DNA from: Thalassospira lucentensis
Lineage (GTDB): Bacteria > Pseudomonadota > Alphaproteobacteria > Rhodospirillales > Thalassospiraceae
Direction of reading: 5' to 3'
NCBI RefSeq assembly: GCF_032921865.1
Contig: NZ_CP136684.1
Location: 3,011,001-3,075,000, forward strand
Length of the DNA stretch: 64,000 nucleotides
The position numbers and the translations under genes were made by a program. Below, piece after piece: positions 50,086-58,669 of the stretch (position 1 is the first letter of the stretch; each line of letters starts with the position of its first letter). Under the pieces are notes generated by a model that did not search any database, was not told where the DNA came from, and saw nothing but the letters and a program-made list of their open reading frames with translations.

Positions 50086-51255
50086 ATGCCTTTGCACATG
50101 CCATCCATCCCGCCGAAAATCGCCATACCGCTGGCCCTGATTAATCTCGCGTCCTTTGTTTCGCAGATCATCCAGATCGGCGTGATCGATACGCTTTTGC
50201 CTCTGGCACTGACCAATGCCGGGCTGGGGGAACGGCATGGCGGCATGATGCTGTCGCTTTACTGGATTGCCGATCTGATCGGCGGTTTCTTTGTAGCGGC
50301 GGTTTTGCGCAAAACCCATCCCTTCATCCCGCTTCTGATCAGCGGCCTGTCATTCTTCACCCTGATTGTCGTGGTGATGTTTGCGCCGCAATCGGCTCTT
50401 GTCCTGCCGGCAACCCTGTTTGCCGGGGTGGGGTTGATCCTGCGGTGGGTGGTGTGTGACGGGCTGATCGTGCAACTGGCCCCGCGCGATAAAATGGGCC
50501 GGGTGGTTGGTTTTCATGAAACCCTGATGGGGCTTGGCATAGTTCTGGGGCCGATCCTGATTGGCTGGTTTGGGGATGACGCATTCGTCATGTCGGGCAT
50601 TGCCCTTGCGGCCGCCATCATTCCGCTTTTCTGCGCCTTTGCCATGCCGCGCATTGAAATGGCATCGACCCAAAAGGGAGCCGGGGCAGCTTTCCGGCGC
50701 TGGATCGATCATTGGGATCTGGTGCTGATTGCCTTTGTCGCGGGGTTTGTCGAAATCTGCTTTTTGTCGGTCCTGCCCTTGCAATCGCAACGCGACACCG
50801 GGCTTGCCGATGCCGGGCTCTGGATGGCGGCGATATTTGTGTTTGGCGGCACGATCTGTCAGCCGCTTGTCGGCTATGTTTCCGATAAAAGCGGCCCGAT
50901 CAAACTGGCATGGCTATGCTTCGGATTGCTTCTGGCGGGGGCGGTGCCGATGGCGCTTGCAGGCTACGGCATCTTTGCCGCCATCATTCAGTTCGCACTG
51001 GGGATTGCGGTGGCCGGGCTTTATACCGCTGCCGTCCTGATCGCGGCTAGTGGCCGGGGGCAGGGATATCAGGTCGGCGTTCTGGTGATCGTCTCGCAAA
51101 GCTATACGCTGGGGGCCATTGTCGGCCCGTCGGCGGGGACGTCGCTTCTGGTGATGGTCGGAAGCTGGGCCTTGCCGATCCTTGTTCTACTGTCGGCAGG
51201 CATATCGGTACTGCTTTTAATGATGCGCCGGGCCACACCGGCACCGGGAAACTAG
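50086..51255 (+). CDS. MFS transporter
   Basis: A 389-residue protein with about twelve hydrophobic segments (for example IAIPLALINLASFVSQIIQI, FIPLLISGLSFFTLIVVVMF, VLIAFVAGFVEICFLSVLPL) and a central cytosolic loop (PRIEMASTQKGAGAAFRRW). The loop motif VSDKSGPIK lies near residue 265. The layout resembles the YcaD/sugar-phosphate-like part of the major facilitator superfamily; the substrate is unknown. AAGGAGGGCC precedes the start. It stands alone. Confidence 0.85.
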   Translation: MPLHMPSIPPKIAIPLALINLASFVSQIIQIGVIDTLLPLALTNAGLGERHGGMMLSLYWIADLIGGFFVAAVLRKTHPFIPLLISGLSFFTLIVVVMFAPQSALVLPATLFAGVGLILRWVVCDGLIVQLAPRDKMGRVVGFHETLMGLGIVLGPILIGWFGDDAFVMSGIALAAAIIPLFCAFAMPRIEMASTQKGAGAAFRRWIDHWDLVLIAFVAGFVEICFLSVLPLQSQRDTGLADAGLWMAAIFVFGGTICQPLVGYVSDKSGPIKLAWLCFGLLLAGAVPMALAGYGIFAAIIQFALGIAVAGLYTAAVLIAASGRGQGYQVGVLVIVSQSYTLGAIVGPSAGTSLLVMVGSWALPILVLLSAGISVLLLMMRRATPAPGN

Positions 51256-51269
51256 CCTCAAACAGCGCA

Positions 51270-51293
51270 GAGCCGCCATCAAGATGGCGGCTC
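51270..51293 (+). terminator. Terminator hairpin after the MFS gene
   Basis: GAGCCGCCATC (51270-51280) and GATGGCGGCTC (51283-51293) are perfectly complementary, closing with a minimal loop, followed by CATTT. Strong stem but short T run. Confidence 0.6.
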
Positions 51294-51473
51294 CATTTAC
51301 GCTCTAGCCCGGTGGTCGCTCCGCGGCAGTGACCCGGACCGCGTCGCCGTGATTCCGGCGGCTATTTACGTCACCTACACTTTGTGTGGCGATGGCGCGA
51401 TCATCATTCAAATTGCCAAAAATGTCAAGGTTTCTGCGGTCTGGCATGCATCGTGATATGCGCCATATGCAAT

Positions 51474-51512
51474 GCGGCCTGTCTTTGGTGCGCTGCACAA
51501 AAGACAAGCCGC
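51474..51512. terminator. Long imperfect stem-loop downstream of cysQ
   Basis: GCGGC (51474-51478) pairs with GCCGC (51508-51512), TGTCTTT (51480-51486) with AAAGACA (51500-51506), and GTGC (51488-51491) with GCAC (51495-51498), with two single mismatches and a GCT loop. It lies 44 bp beyond the cysQ stop and lacks a T run, so it may be a transcript end stabiliser. Confidence 0.4.
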
Positions 51513-51556
51513 TATGATCGTTCTGTTATTCGGATCGCCTACCGCTTCGCGATAGA

Positions 51557-52378
51557 TCAGGATTGGTAGGTCACCGGTACGGATGGGCTGCGTGCGATGA
51601 AGAACGGATTGCGGAAATCGGCCTTGCCATAGGCAAACCGAGTCCCGTCCATATTCTCGACCACGCCACCGGCAGCCGCCAGAACCGCATGACCGGCCCC
51701 GATATCCCATTCCATGGTCGGGCCAAGCCGCGGATAAAGGTCAGCAACACCTTCGGCCAGAAGGCAGAGCTTAAGCGAACTTCCAGCCGGGCGCAGTTCC
51801 TTGACCGCAAGATCACCGAGAAACGCCTTCATCGCGTCGGGATCGCCATGCGACCGTGACCCAACAACCACAACGCCGTCTTCCGGCATGTCGCGCACGG
51901 TGATCGCGCGCGTACTGTCGTTACCATCACCACTGCCTTCAATCAGCTTCGCGCCATCCGGCCCGCCGTAATAAAGCTTTTCAATTGCCGGGGCATAAAC
52001 CACGCCCAGAACCGGGGCGCCCCTGGCAATCAGGGCGATATTGACGGTAAACTCGCCGTTGCGTTTGATGAATTCCTTGGTCCCGTCCAGCGGATCAACC
52101 AGCCAGAAGAAGTCGGTATCCCCGTTCACATCGGGAATGTCACCTGCGGCCGCACTTTCCTCGGACACGATTTTGACATTCGGGGTCAGGGCGCGAAGAC
52201 CGGGCAGGATCACCGCCTCGGCGGCGTCATCGGCCTCGGTCACCGGGGATGCGTCATCCTTGGACCGGACTTCGAAATCGGTGTCATAGATTTTCATCAT
52301 GGCGGCACCGGCGCGGCGCGCAATTTCAATCAACCCGTTTTCAAGGGCACTGGCATCGGCCGGAAGGGCAATCGTCAT
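51557..52378 (-). CDS. cysQ: 3'(2'),5'-bisphosphate nucleotidase CysQ
   Basis: CysQ removes the 3'-phosphate of PAP made in sulfate assimilation, in an inositol-monophosphatase fold. The 273-residue protein has SPVTEADDAAE (44-54), the metal ligands in VSEESAAAGD (Glu73/74) and DPLDGTKEFI (Asp95, Asp98), and EWDIGAGHAVLAAAGG in the second half. Length is typical. No cys genes are adjacent. Confidence 0.92.
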   Translation of the reverse strand: MTIALPADASALENGLIEIARRAGAAMMKIYDTDFEVRSKDDASPVTEADDAAEAVILPGLRALTPNVKIVSEESAAAGDIPDVNGDTDFFWLVDPLDGTKEFIKRNGEFTVNIALIARGAPVLGVVYAPAIEKLYYGGPDGAKLIEGSGDGNDSTRAITVRDMPEDGVVVVGSRSHGDPDAMKAFLGDLAVKELRPAGSSLKLCLLAEGVADLYPRLGPTMEWDIGAGHAVLAAAGGVVENMDGTRFAYGKADFRNPFFIARSPSVPVTYQS

Positions 52379-52531
52379 GGCAATCTCGTCTGGTTAATCT
52401 TTTGCGTGCAAAGGGCATAGGGAATTTTGCCCATCACGTCCAGTAAGACCGTCCCATTATGGCGAGATCACGTTCACTTTCCTGTTCACGTTCATCATCG
52501 CAATCACCTGCCCTCAGGACGATATGCCCGG

Positions 52532-53527
52532 TCACGCCGGTTGACTGACCCGAAACCGGTTACGATAGCGGGCCGGGGGCACATGGGCGATATCGCGAAA
52601 CGCGATGCGAAATGTTTCCATCGACTGGAACCCGCATTGCTCGGCAATGTCACCCAGCGGCAAACTGGTTTCTTCAAGCAATTTCATCGCCCGCAATACC
52701 CGTTCACGCCGCAGCCATTTAAGCGGAGCCATGCCGGTGCCTTCGCGGAAGCGCCGCAAAAATGTTCTTTCGCTTAGTCCCGAAAAGTCGGCCATTTCGC
52801 CGATTTCAATTGGTTCGGCCAGTTTGCCGCGTGCCCAGTCCAGAACGGCTGCAATCGATTTGCCCGGTCGTTCCTGTACCGGTGCTTCGACATATTGCGC
52901 CTGTCCCCCATCACGATGGGGGGGCATCACCAACCGCCGTGCGACCACATTGGCAACCTGCGCGCCATGATCGGACCGGATCACATGCAAACAGGCATCA
53001 ATCCCCGCACTGCTGCCCGCCGATGTGATGATCTGGCTGTTTTCGACATATAAAACATCATCGACAATCTCGATATCGGGATACATCGCGTGCAGCCGGT
53101 CGGTATATCGCCAATGCGTCGTCGCCCGCCCGTTTGCCAGCAACCCGCTTGCCGCCAGAACAAACACGCCCGAACAGATGCTTACCAACCGGCATCCGCG
53201 GGCATGAGCACGCCTTAAAGCATCACAAAGTGCCACATCAGGCATCACATCCGCCCCGCGCCAGCCGGGGATGATCACGGTATCGGCATGATCAATCAAT
53301 TCGATCCCGGCATCGGTCGCCACCCGAAAACCGCCCATCGCCCGGATTTCCGGGTCAATTCCCGCAATCGAACAGCGATACCACGGAAAATCAAATTCCG
53401 GCCGGGGCAGGGCAAATGCCTCCAGGGCGATGCCGAATTCAAATGTGCAAAGCCCGTCATAGGCCAGCACCACAACATGATGCAGGGCGTCGGTTGGTTT
53501 GATGTCTGCGGCACGATGATCGGGCAT
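52532..53527 (-). CDS. ftrA: AraC/GlxA-type regulator, FtrA-like
   Basis: A 331-residue regulator with an N-terminal DJ-1/PfpI-type domain (residues 15-190, nucleophile-elbow Cys118 in SICSGVF) and a C-terminal AraC HTH pair (about 225-325, with SERTFLRRFREGTGMAPLKW and DIAEQCGFQSMETFRIAF). This matches FtrA, which is often found next to a rhodanese gene, as here. I start at ATG 53527; an ATG at 53611 would extend into the divergent promoter region. Confidence 0.85.
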   Translation of the reverse strand: MPDHRAADIKPTDALHHVVVLAYDGLCTFEFGIALEAFALPRPEFDFPWYRCSIAGIDPEIRAMGGFRVATDAGIELIDHADTVIIPGWRGADVMPDVALCDALRRAHARGCRLVSICSGVFVLAASGLLANGRATTHWRYTDRLHAMYPDIEIVDDVLYVENSQIITSAGSSAGIDACLHVIRSDHGAQVANVVARRLVMPPHRDGGQAQYVEAPVQERPGKSIAAVLDWARGKLAEPIEIGEMADFSGLSERTFLRRFREGTGMAPLKWLRRERVLRAMKLLEETSLPLGDIAEQCGFQSMETFRIAFRDIAHVPPARYRNRFRVSQPA

Positions 53528-53573
53528 GACCGGATTTGATTCCGTTAAAATGCGGTTTGGCGAAAAACTACCG

Positions 53574-53616
53574 AATAATGGCATTTTGGCCACTATCACA
53601 AAAAATGGCAATCGTT
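53574..53616. promoter_or_regulatory. Repeated TGGC half-sites in the ftrA/rhodanese divergent region
   Basis: AATGGCATTTTGGCCAC near 53576 and AATGGCAATCG near 53606 give three TGGC copies on one strand in the 134-bp divergent gap. AraC-family dimers often bind such direct repeats, so this is a candidate FtrA site. No footprint-level consensus is known to me for this subgroup. Confidence 0.3.
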
Positions 53617-53661
53617 ACGATCATCCCATTACCCATGATGATTGCAAACGGAGCCACCCGA

Positions 53662-54063
53662 ATGAAAAGCCTGATCAATGAAACCGCGCCCGCACCGTCG
53701 CATATCGCACGTGCCCATTTTGATGCGATGCTGCAATTTGAAACCGATTGCTGGGACACGCATGCAAGCCTGCAATCAGGGGCCGATGATTTCATTCTTG
53801 TCGATGTCCGGTCCCCCGCGCTGTATCACGGCGGCCATATCGAAGGCGCGATCAACATCCCGCACGGCAAGATGACCGAACGCCGCATGGCCGAATATCC
53901 CGCCGGTAAAACCTTTGTGGTTTATTGCGCCGGTCCGCATTGCAATGGTGCCAACAAGGCGGCCTGTCGGCTGGCCGCCCTTGGCCTGCCGGTCAAGCTG
54001 ATGATTGGTGGTGTGACCGGTTGGATCGACGAGGGGTTCAGCCTGACGGAACCGGATGCCTGA
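53662..54063 (+). CDS. Rhodanese-like domain protein
   Basis: A 133-residue single rhodanese domain from ATG 53662 (GGAG 8 bp upstream). It has LVDVRSPALYHGGHIEGAIN (47-66) and the active-site loop CAGPHCNGANKAA with Cys89, ending GGVTGWIDEGF. The cytosolic protein should handle sulfane sulfur or a persulfide. It is divergent from ftrA, which likely controls it, and is followed by a GNAT gene behind a hairpin. Confidence 0.9.
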   Translation: MKSLINETAPAPSHIARAHFDAMLQFETDCWDTHASLQSGADDFILVDVRSPALYHGGHIEGAINIPHGKMTERRMAEYPAGKTFVVYCAGPHCNGANKAACRLAALGLPVKLMIGGVTGWIDEGFSLTEPDA

Positions 54064-54089
54064 TTTGACGGTAACCACCGCCCGCCAAT

Positions 54090-54122
54090 ATGGGCTGACA
54101 GGATCGCTGCCTGTCGGCCCAT
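54090..54122 (+). terminator. 13-bp hairpin between rhodanese and GNAT genes
   Basis: ATGGGCTGACAGG (54090-54102) pairs with CCTGTCGGCCCAT (54110-54122), with one T-G pair and a 7-base loop. CCTATTCTTT follows, so it is a weak terminator or attenuator between the rhodanese gene and the GNAT gene. Confidence 0.5.
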
Positions 54123-54149
54123 CCTATTCTTTGCCACCGGATCGCACCA

Positions 54150-54632
54150 ATGACGTCATCACCAGTGCCGTATGAAATCCGCACCGCCGTCCCGAATGAT
54201 CTGCCCCGTCTGATTGACCTGATTGCCGATCACGCGGATTTTGAACGCCAGAAGGTCAATCGCGCCCATCTGGCCGAAAACCTGCCCCGATATCTGTTTG
54301 GCGCGGATGCCTGCCTGAGCGTGATGGTGGCGGGCAGGGGTGGGGAACTGGTCGGCTATGGTGCGGCCAGTATCGAATTTTCAACATGGAAGGCCGCCTG
54401 CTTCCTGCATCTGGATTGTCTTTACCTTGCGCCGCAAAGCCGTGGGGCCGGGCTTGGCGCGCGGATGCTGGCCGCGTTTGAAAATCTGGCACGTCAGCAG
54501 AACCTTGGCTGGATGGAATGGCAAACGCCCGACTGGAATATCGATGCTGCCCGGTTTTATGAACGCAATGGGGCACTGGCCCTGCCAAAGCTGCGCTTTG
54601 CGAAAACGCTGTCCCACATCCCTAGCCGGTGA
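54150..54632 (+). CDS. GNAT family N-acetyltransferase
   Basis: A 160-residue GNAT enzyme using acetyl-CoA. The core is ACFLHLDCLYLAPQSRGAGL followed by GARMLAAFENLARQQ (motif A, Q/R-x-x-G-x-G/A region) and NIDAARFYERNGAL near the end. The acceptor is unknown. The gene follows the ftrA-rhodanese pair, and its end overlaps the convergent DUF2750 gene by 11 bp. Confidence 0.85.
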   Translation: MTSSPVPYEIRTAVPNDLPRLIDLIADHADFERQKVNRAHLAENLPRYLFGADACLSVMVAGRGGELVGYGAASIEFSTWKAACFLHLDCLYLAPQSRGAGLGARMLAAFENLARQQNLGWMEWQTPDWNIDAARFYERNGALALPKLRFAKTLSHIPSR

Positions 54633-55002
54633 TCGATTTCTTTAACGCGGCCATCAAATCATCATGCAATGCCAAATGCCCCGGCAGGATCGGGCCATCA
54701 TCGCCGGTGGGAGAAATACCGGGCTCGATCCTGTTCCGGGCAAGATCGGGCAACAGCTTTTCGGTCAGTTCAACCAGTGTGATCGCGGTTGGGACATAGC
54801 CGGTTTGCGCGATCTCGTTCCACGCTTCGGCATGGTCATGGCTTGCGAAAAACGGGCAATATCGGGTGCCATCATTGCCGGGGCACAACAGCCAGCCCTT
54901 GTCATAAAGCCCCCAAACACCTTCCCACGCGATCACGCTTTCAATGAAATAACGATAGCGCGCATCACGGGCATTGATGTTGTCTGATCCGGCACTGCTC
55001 AT
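54622..55002 (-). CDS. DUF2750 domain protein coupled to the Memo-AMMECR1 gene
   Basis: A 126-residue protein with the DUF2750 pattern: ARYRYFIESVIAWEGVWGLY, DKGWLLCPGNDGTRYCPFFA, HAEAWNEIAQTGYVPTAITL and EKLLPDL. Function unknown; homologues are often described as small immunity- or regulator-like proteins without firm evidence. Its ATG overlaps the stop of the upstream Memo-AMMECR1 gene by 4 bp (ATGA), so the two are translated together. Confidence 0.8.
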   Translation of the reverse strand: MSSAGSDNINARDARYRYFIESVIAWEGVWGLYDKGWLLCPGNDGTRYCPFFASHDHAEAWNEIAQTGYVPTAITLVELTEKLLPDLARNRIEPGISPTGDDGPILPGHLALHDDLMAALKKSITG

Positions 55003-56486
55003 GACATCGGGGGCGGTTGCTGCCAGAAATCCCTGGGCGCGATGTCCTTGCCCGATATGCCGCGCGTGACAAACCGTTGGGCGCGCATGCGATCCGACCA
55101 GTGATCCGTCGAAAGCCCGGCCTTGCGTTTCAATTGTGCCACGAAATCCGCCGGATCGGGCAATTGCTCCCAGACCTGTGGCAGGAACAAGCCACGATGA
55201 TTGCCATCCGACAGGATGATGCCATCCTCATGGGGTGTCAGTTTGGCGATCAGATCGGCCTCGCTTTCAAACGGAAAATCACGCGGCGGGGACAGGACGG
55301 AGATGGATAATTCCAGATCGTCATTCAATTCATCTTGGCGAAGGGCCGGAAAGCGCGGGTCGCCAAACCCGGCCTTGAAGGCATTTTCACAAAGGTCCGT
55401 CGCCAGATCGCGATGCGCCATCACCGACCCGATGCAGCCGCGAAGCTGGCCGGATTTCTTTAATGTCACAAAGCACGCACCCGGTTGCAGAAGTTCGGGC
55501 GAAACCGATGCCGGATCAATGCGAAGCGGCCCGCCATGCGTGACCCCGTGCCAGATCGATTGCCGTGCAAGGTCGATCATCATGGCCCCGTGATCGGCCA
55601 GAAGCTTTTCGGTCATGCCGACAAAGCCTCCTGATGATTTGCTCGTCTTTGCATCCTCGCGCATATCCGCTGACCCCGCATAAACCGCCCACGCGCCATA
55701 GCCGACCACACGTGATTTATCGCCCGTCACATCGCCGGAATTGCACATGCCAAGCGTCCTGATCCGCATGCCGCGCTTGCGGGCCGACATCAACATGCCC
55801 GCAACCGGTAACGCGCCGCATGCATCGCCGCTTGTGATGCTTTCGGCGTCAAACCGTTCGATCATTGCGCGCGTATTGTCGTCGATGCGTTTGGCGGTAT
55901 CGTAATCATGAAAATGCGACAGGTCCGATGAAATCACGATCAGGGTTTCCGGCCCACCCCAAAGGGCCTCTATCACCTCATGCACCTGCCATGCAGAACA
56001 CCGGCTGACCAGCAGCGGCACAATGCCGATATCGGCATCTTCGCCAAACAATCGCTGGATAAACGGCAATTCGATCTCAAGCCCGTGCTCTTGCGTGTGC
56101 GCCTCGTCCAGAACCTGCACCTGCGGCCATGCAAGGGCGGCCTGCAACCCGGCCAGATCACAGCGCACATCGCCAAGCGGTGTGGCAAACCCGTCCGCCT
56201 TGGCAATCGCAATCCCCTGAAACGCCATGCGATGCGCCGGGCCAATGATCACGATCCGTTTGACCGTGTCCTTTAACGCCCGAACCGTGGCAAAACCCAG
56301 ACCGGCAATCGCCCCTGAAAACATCAGCCCGGCATGGGGCACAATGATTGCCTTGGGGATTGGCGTGTCATTCTCCGTCTGGCTCTCGACCGCCGCATGG
56401 ATCAACCCGTCAATCTCGCTACGCAACATATCGGGTGCTGCGGGATAAAACGTTCCGGCAATGGCGGGAGGACGGATGAGGGGCAT
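54999..56486 (-). CDS. AmmeMemoRadiSam system fusion: Memo (AmrB) plus AMMECR1 (AmrA)
   Basis: The 495-residue protein joins a Memo-like domain (about 1-272) to an AMMECR1 domain (about 290-490). The Memo part has VPHAGLMFSGAIAG with His51, IGPAHR with His85 and GMCNSGDVTG with Cys248, positions matching the metal-binding His/His/Cys of human MEMO1; its fold is that of extradiol dioxygenases. The AMMECR1 part has the hallmark LRGCIGS (348-354). In many prokaryotes these domains occur with a radical SAM enzyme, present here at 57481-58596. Reaction unknown. Confidence 0.9.
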   Translation of the reverse strand: MPLIRPPAIAGTFYPAAPDMLRSEIDGLIHAAVESQTENDTPIPKAIIVPHAGLMFSGAIAGLGFATVRALKDTVKRIVIIGPAHRMAFQGIAIAKADGFATPLGDVRCDLAGLQAALAWPQVQVLDEAHTQEHGLEIELPFIQRLFGEDADIGIVPLLVSRCSAWQVHEVIEALWGGPETLIVISSDLSHFHDYDTAKRIDDNTRAMIERFDAESITSGDACGALPVAGMLMSARKRGMRIRTLGMCNSGDVTGDKSRVVGYGAWAVYAGSADMREDAKTSKSSGGFVGMTEKLLADHGAMMIDLARQSIWHGVTHGGPLRIDPASVSPELLQPGACFVTLKKSGQLRGCIGSVMAHRDLATDLCENAFKAGFGDPRFPALRQDELNDDLELSISVLSPPRDFPFESEADLIAKLTPHEDGIILSDGNHRGLFLPQVWEQLPDPADFVAQLKRKAGLSTDHWSDRMRAQRFVTRGISGKDIAPRDFWQQPPPMS

Positions 56487-56506
56487 TTATGTTCCAGTGT
56501 TAGGGC

Positions 56507-57388
56507 TTATTGTTTCCGTTCCAGATATGACTCAACGATATATAGAAGGTTGGCAGTTGCATGATGTATCGCAAGGCGAACCGCCTTGTCTGAAACCTTT
56601 TTATCGGGACCGCCGTGACCGCCCTCTTTATTTCGGATTTCACCTAGTGCTTTTAACTCATTGGTTATAGGTGCCAGTTTGTCGGACGCAATCGCTGGAA
56701 ATAGACCGTTTTCTGCCGCTTTTTGTATTAATGGCATATAGGTATCTTTGTCGCCGTAGATTATCCCGAGGTTCTTGAAAATAACCTTGAGAGCAGCCTC
56801 AACTGCTTTAACCGTATTGTCTATCGCGTTCTGAGAACTTTCACTGGTTCCTTCTTTGTAATCACTAAAAGCCTGACGCAGATAATTGTATGAATCTGTG
56901 AATTCATCCCTATTCAAAAGGCTTATCGTTGGAATAACTGCGTCATTTGTTAGTTCTTCGTCATCAACGGGTATTAGCTGGCCATCTATATACTTGTACC
57001 CAACTCCGGCTAATCGGAGCCTATAATTAACCGCGTCAATGGCATTTTCTGAGTCATAACCAGACTTTTGAGCCATTAACTCAATAGTGGTAAGCGCATA
57101 ATCAATATCTTGTGGCGAACTTCCTCCATCCATCCCGTTGTGCAAAAAAGCTTGGAGTTCTGCACTGTAATTGAATCTTTCAGATGAATATGCACTCGGT
57201 GAACCCACATTGTTGAGTTTGTATACACCAACTGCGTGTCGCAAAATTCGAACAATTATCTCAAAATTTCGGATTTTGGGTGAAAGCAATTGCCAGCATT
57301 GTGTTCGGGCATTGTCGGGAAAATGATTTTTCTCAAAGGTCTTCGGCCACTCTCCGCGTTGTGTTTTCATTCTTTCAAAGAATAGCAT
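56507..57388 (-). CDS. HEPN/abortive-infection-like protein (STM4504/CBY_0614 type)
   Basis: From ATG 57388 (GGGA about 10 bp upstream) the product is 293 residues; a longer frame starting at 57478 lacks a ribosome site. The N-terminus (MLFFERMKTQRGEWPKTFEK) resembles the AbiJ-type N-terminal domain. The C-terminal half has NAIDNTVKAVEAALKVIFKN, then IRNKEGGHGG, where Arg252 and His258 form an Rx5H motif of HEPN ribonucleases. The pattern matches the STM4504/CBY_0614 family by recollection. The gene is A+T-richer than its neighbours and lies between the two amr genes, 20 bp before the fusion gene. Confidence 0.72.
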   Translation of the reverse strand: MLFFERMKTQRGEWPKTFEKNHFPDNARTQCWQLLSPKIRNFEIIVRILRHAVGVYKLNNVGSPSAYSSERFNYSAELQAFLHNGMDGGSSPQDIDYALTTIELMAQKSGYDSENAIDAVNYRLRLAGVGYKYIDGQLIPVDDEELTNDAVIPTISLLNRDEFTDSYNYLRQAFSDYKEGTSESSQNAIDNTVKAVEAALKVIFKNLGIIYGDKDTYMPLIQKAAENGLFPAIASDKLAPITNELKALGEIRNKEGGHGGPDKKVSDKAVRLAIHHATANLLYIVESYLERKQ

Positions 57389-57480
57389 TGGACATTTTCC
57401 CGATTGCTTTTCGCTTTCCGTGCATTGATCACTAAATGATAACCTAACAGGCGCTCCGGAAAATAAGGTTTTCTGCATTT

Positions 57481-58596
57481 ATGCAAGCGAACAATGTAGT
57501 CGATACCGTTCCCGGCCGATACTGGCATCATCTTGAGGATGGTCGTATCCAGTGTGATGTCTGCCCGCGCTTTTGCAAGCTGAAGGACGGGCAACGGGGC
57601 TTGTGTTTTGTCCGGGCACGCGAGGGTGATCAGGTGGTTTTGACCACATGGGGCCGGTCATCGGGCTTTTGCATTGATCCGATCGAGAAAAAGCCGCTTA
57701 ACCATTTCTTGCCTGGCACCCCGATCCTGTCCTTTGGTACGGCGGGCTGTAACCTGACCTGCAAGTTCTGCCAGAATTACGAGATTTCCAAGGCGCGTGA
57801 AATGGACAGGCTGGGATCGCTTGCGACGCCTGAAATGATCGCCAGAACCGCCAAGGAATATGGCTGTTCGGCAGTTGCGTTTACCTATAACGATCCGGTG
57901 ATTTTTCTGGAATATGCGGTGGATGTGGCGCAGGCCTGCCGGGAGGCCGGCATTCGTACCGTCGCCGTCACGGCGGGTTATATTGGCGATAAAGCCCGCG
58001 AGGAATTCTTCCGCCATATGGATGCGGCCAATGTGGATATTAAGGGCTTTACCGAGGATTTCTATCACAAGCTTTGTTCCGCCCATCTGGCCGATGTTCT
58101 GGAAACCCTGAAATACCTTAAACATGAAACCGGGGTGTGGTTCGAGCTGACCAATCTGTTGATCCCCGGCGAGAATGACAGTGACGCGGAATTCGATGAA
58201 ATGACGTCATGGGTGGCGGGTGAACTTGGCCCTGACGTGCCGATGCATTTCACCGCCTTTCATCCCGACTGGAAAATGATGGATCATCCTCGCACTCCGC
58301 CCGCGACCCTGATCCGGGCGCGCGAGATCGCGATGAAAAACGGCATTCGCTATGCTTATGTCGGCAATGTCCATGACAAGGCGGGATCAAGCACCTTTTG
58401 CCATCACTGTGGTCACATCCTGATCGGGCGGGACTGGTATCAGTTATCGGACTGGAACCTTGATGCGCACGGGGCCTGCACCCAATGTGGTACCCATTGC
58501 GCAGGTGTGTTCCAACCGCGCCCCGGCACATGGGGGCCAAAGCGCCAGCCGGTGCGTCTGGCCGGGCCAACTGCGGCTTCGGCACCACCATCCTGA
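57481..58596 (+). CDS. amrS: AmmeMemoRadiSam system radical SAM enzyme
   Basis: A 371-residue radical SAM protein. The cluster motif is CNLTCKFC (Cys90, Cys94, Cys97; CxxxCxxC), after an N-terminal cysteine region CDVCPRFCKLKDGQRGLCFV (25-44) that resembles a PFL-activase-like accessory site. Further CHHCGHILIGRDWY and CTQCGTHCAGVF pairs near 300-345 suggest another metal site. It is the third component of the AMMECR1/Memo/radical SAM system, divergent from the fusion gene. ATG 57481 lacks a close Shine-Dalgarno element (AAGG about 12 bp upstream). Confidence 0.92.
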   Translation: MQANNVVDTVPGRYWHHLEDGRIQCDVCPRFCKLKDGQRGLCFVRAREGDQVVLTTWGRSSGFCIDPIEKKPLNHFLPGTPILSFGTAGCNLTCKFCQNYEISKAREMDRLGSLATPEMIARTAKEYGCSAVAFTYNDPVIFLEYAVDVAQACREAGIRTVAVTAGYIGDKAREEFFRHMDAANVDIKGFTEDFYHKLCSAHLADVLETLKYLKHETGVWFELTNLLIPGENDSDAEFDEMTSWVAGELGPDVPMHFTAFHPDWKMMDHPRTPPATLIRAREIAMKNGIRYAYVGNVHDKAGSSTFCHHCGHILIGRDWYQLSDWNLDAHGACTQCGTHCAGVFQPRPGTWGPKRQPVRLAGPTAASAPPS

Positions 58597-58669
58597 TGGT
58601 GTTTTTGCTTCCATTTCGGGCAAAGCAGGCTAAATTGCCGCCAGTTTCGTTTGGACCCAAAATCACCCC

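Larger units (their letters stand above)
51256..51556. other. Convergent intergenic region with two hairpins
   Basis: A 301-bp gap between the ends of the MFS gene and cysQ. It contains a terminator hairpin at 51270-51293 and a longer imperfect stem at 51474-51512. No ORF with coding character is seen in between. Confidence 0.5.
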
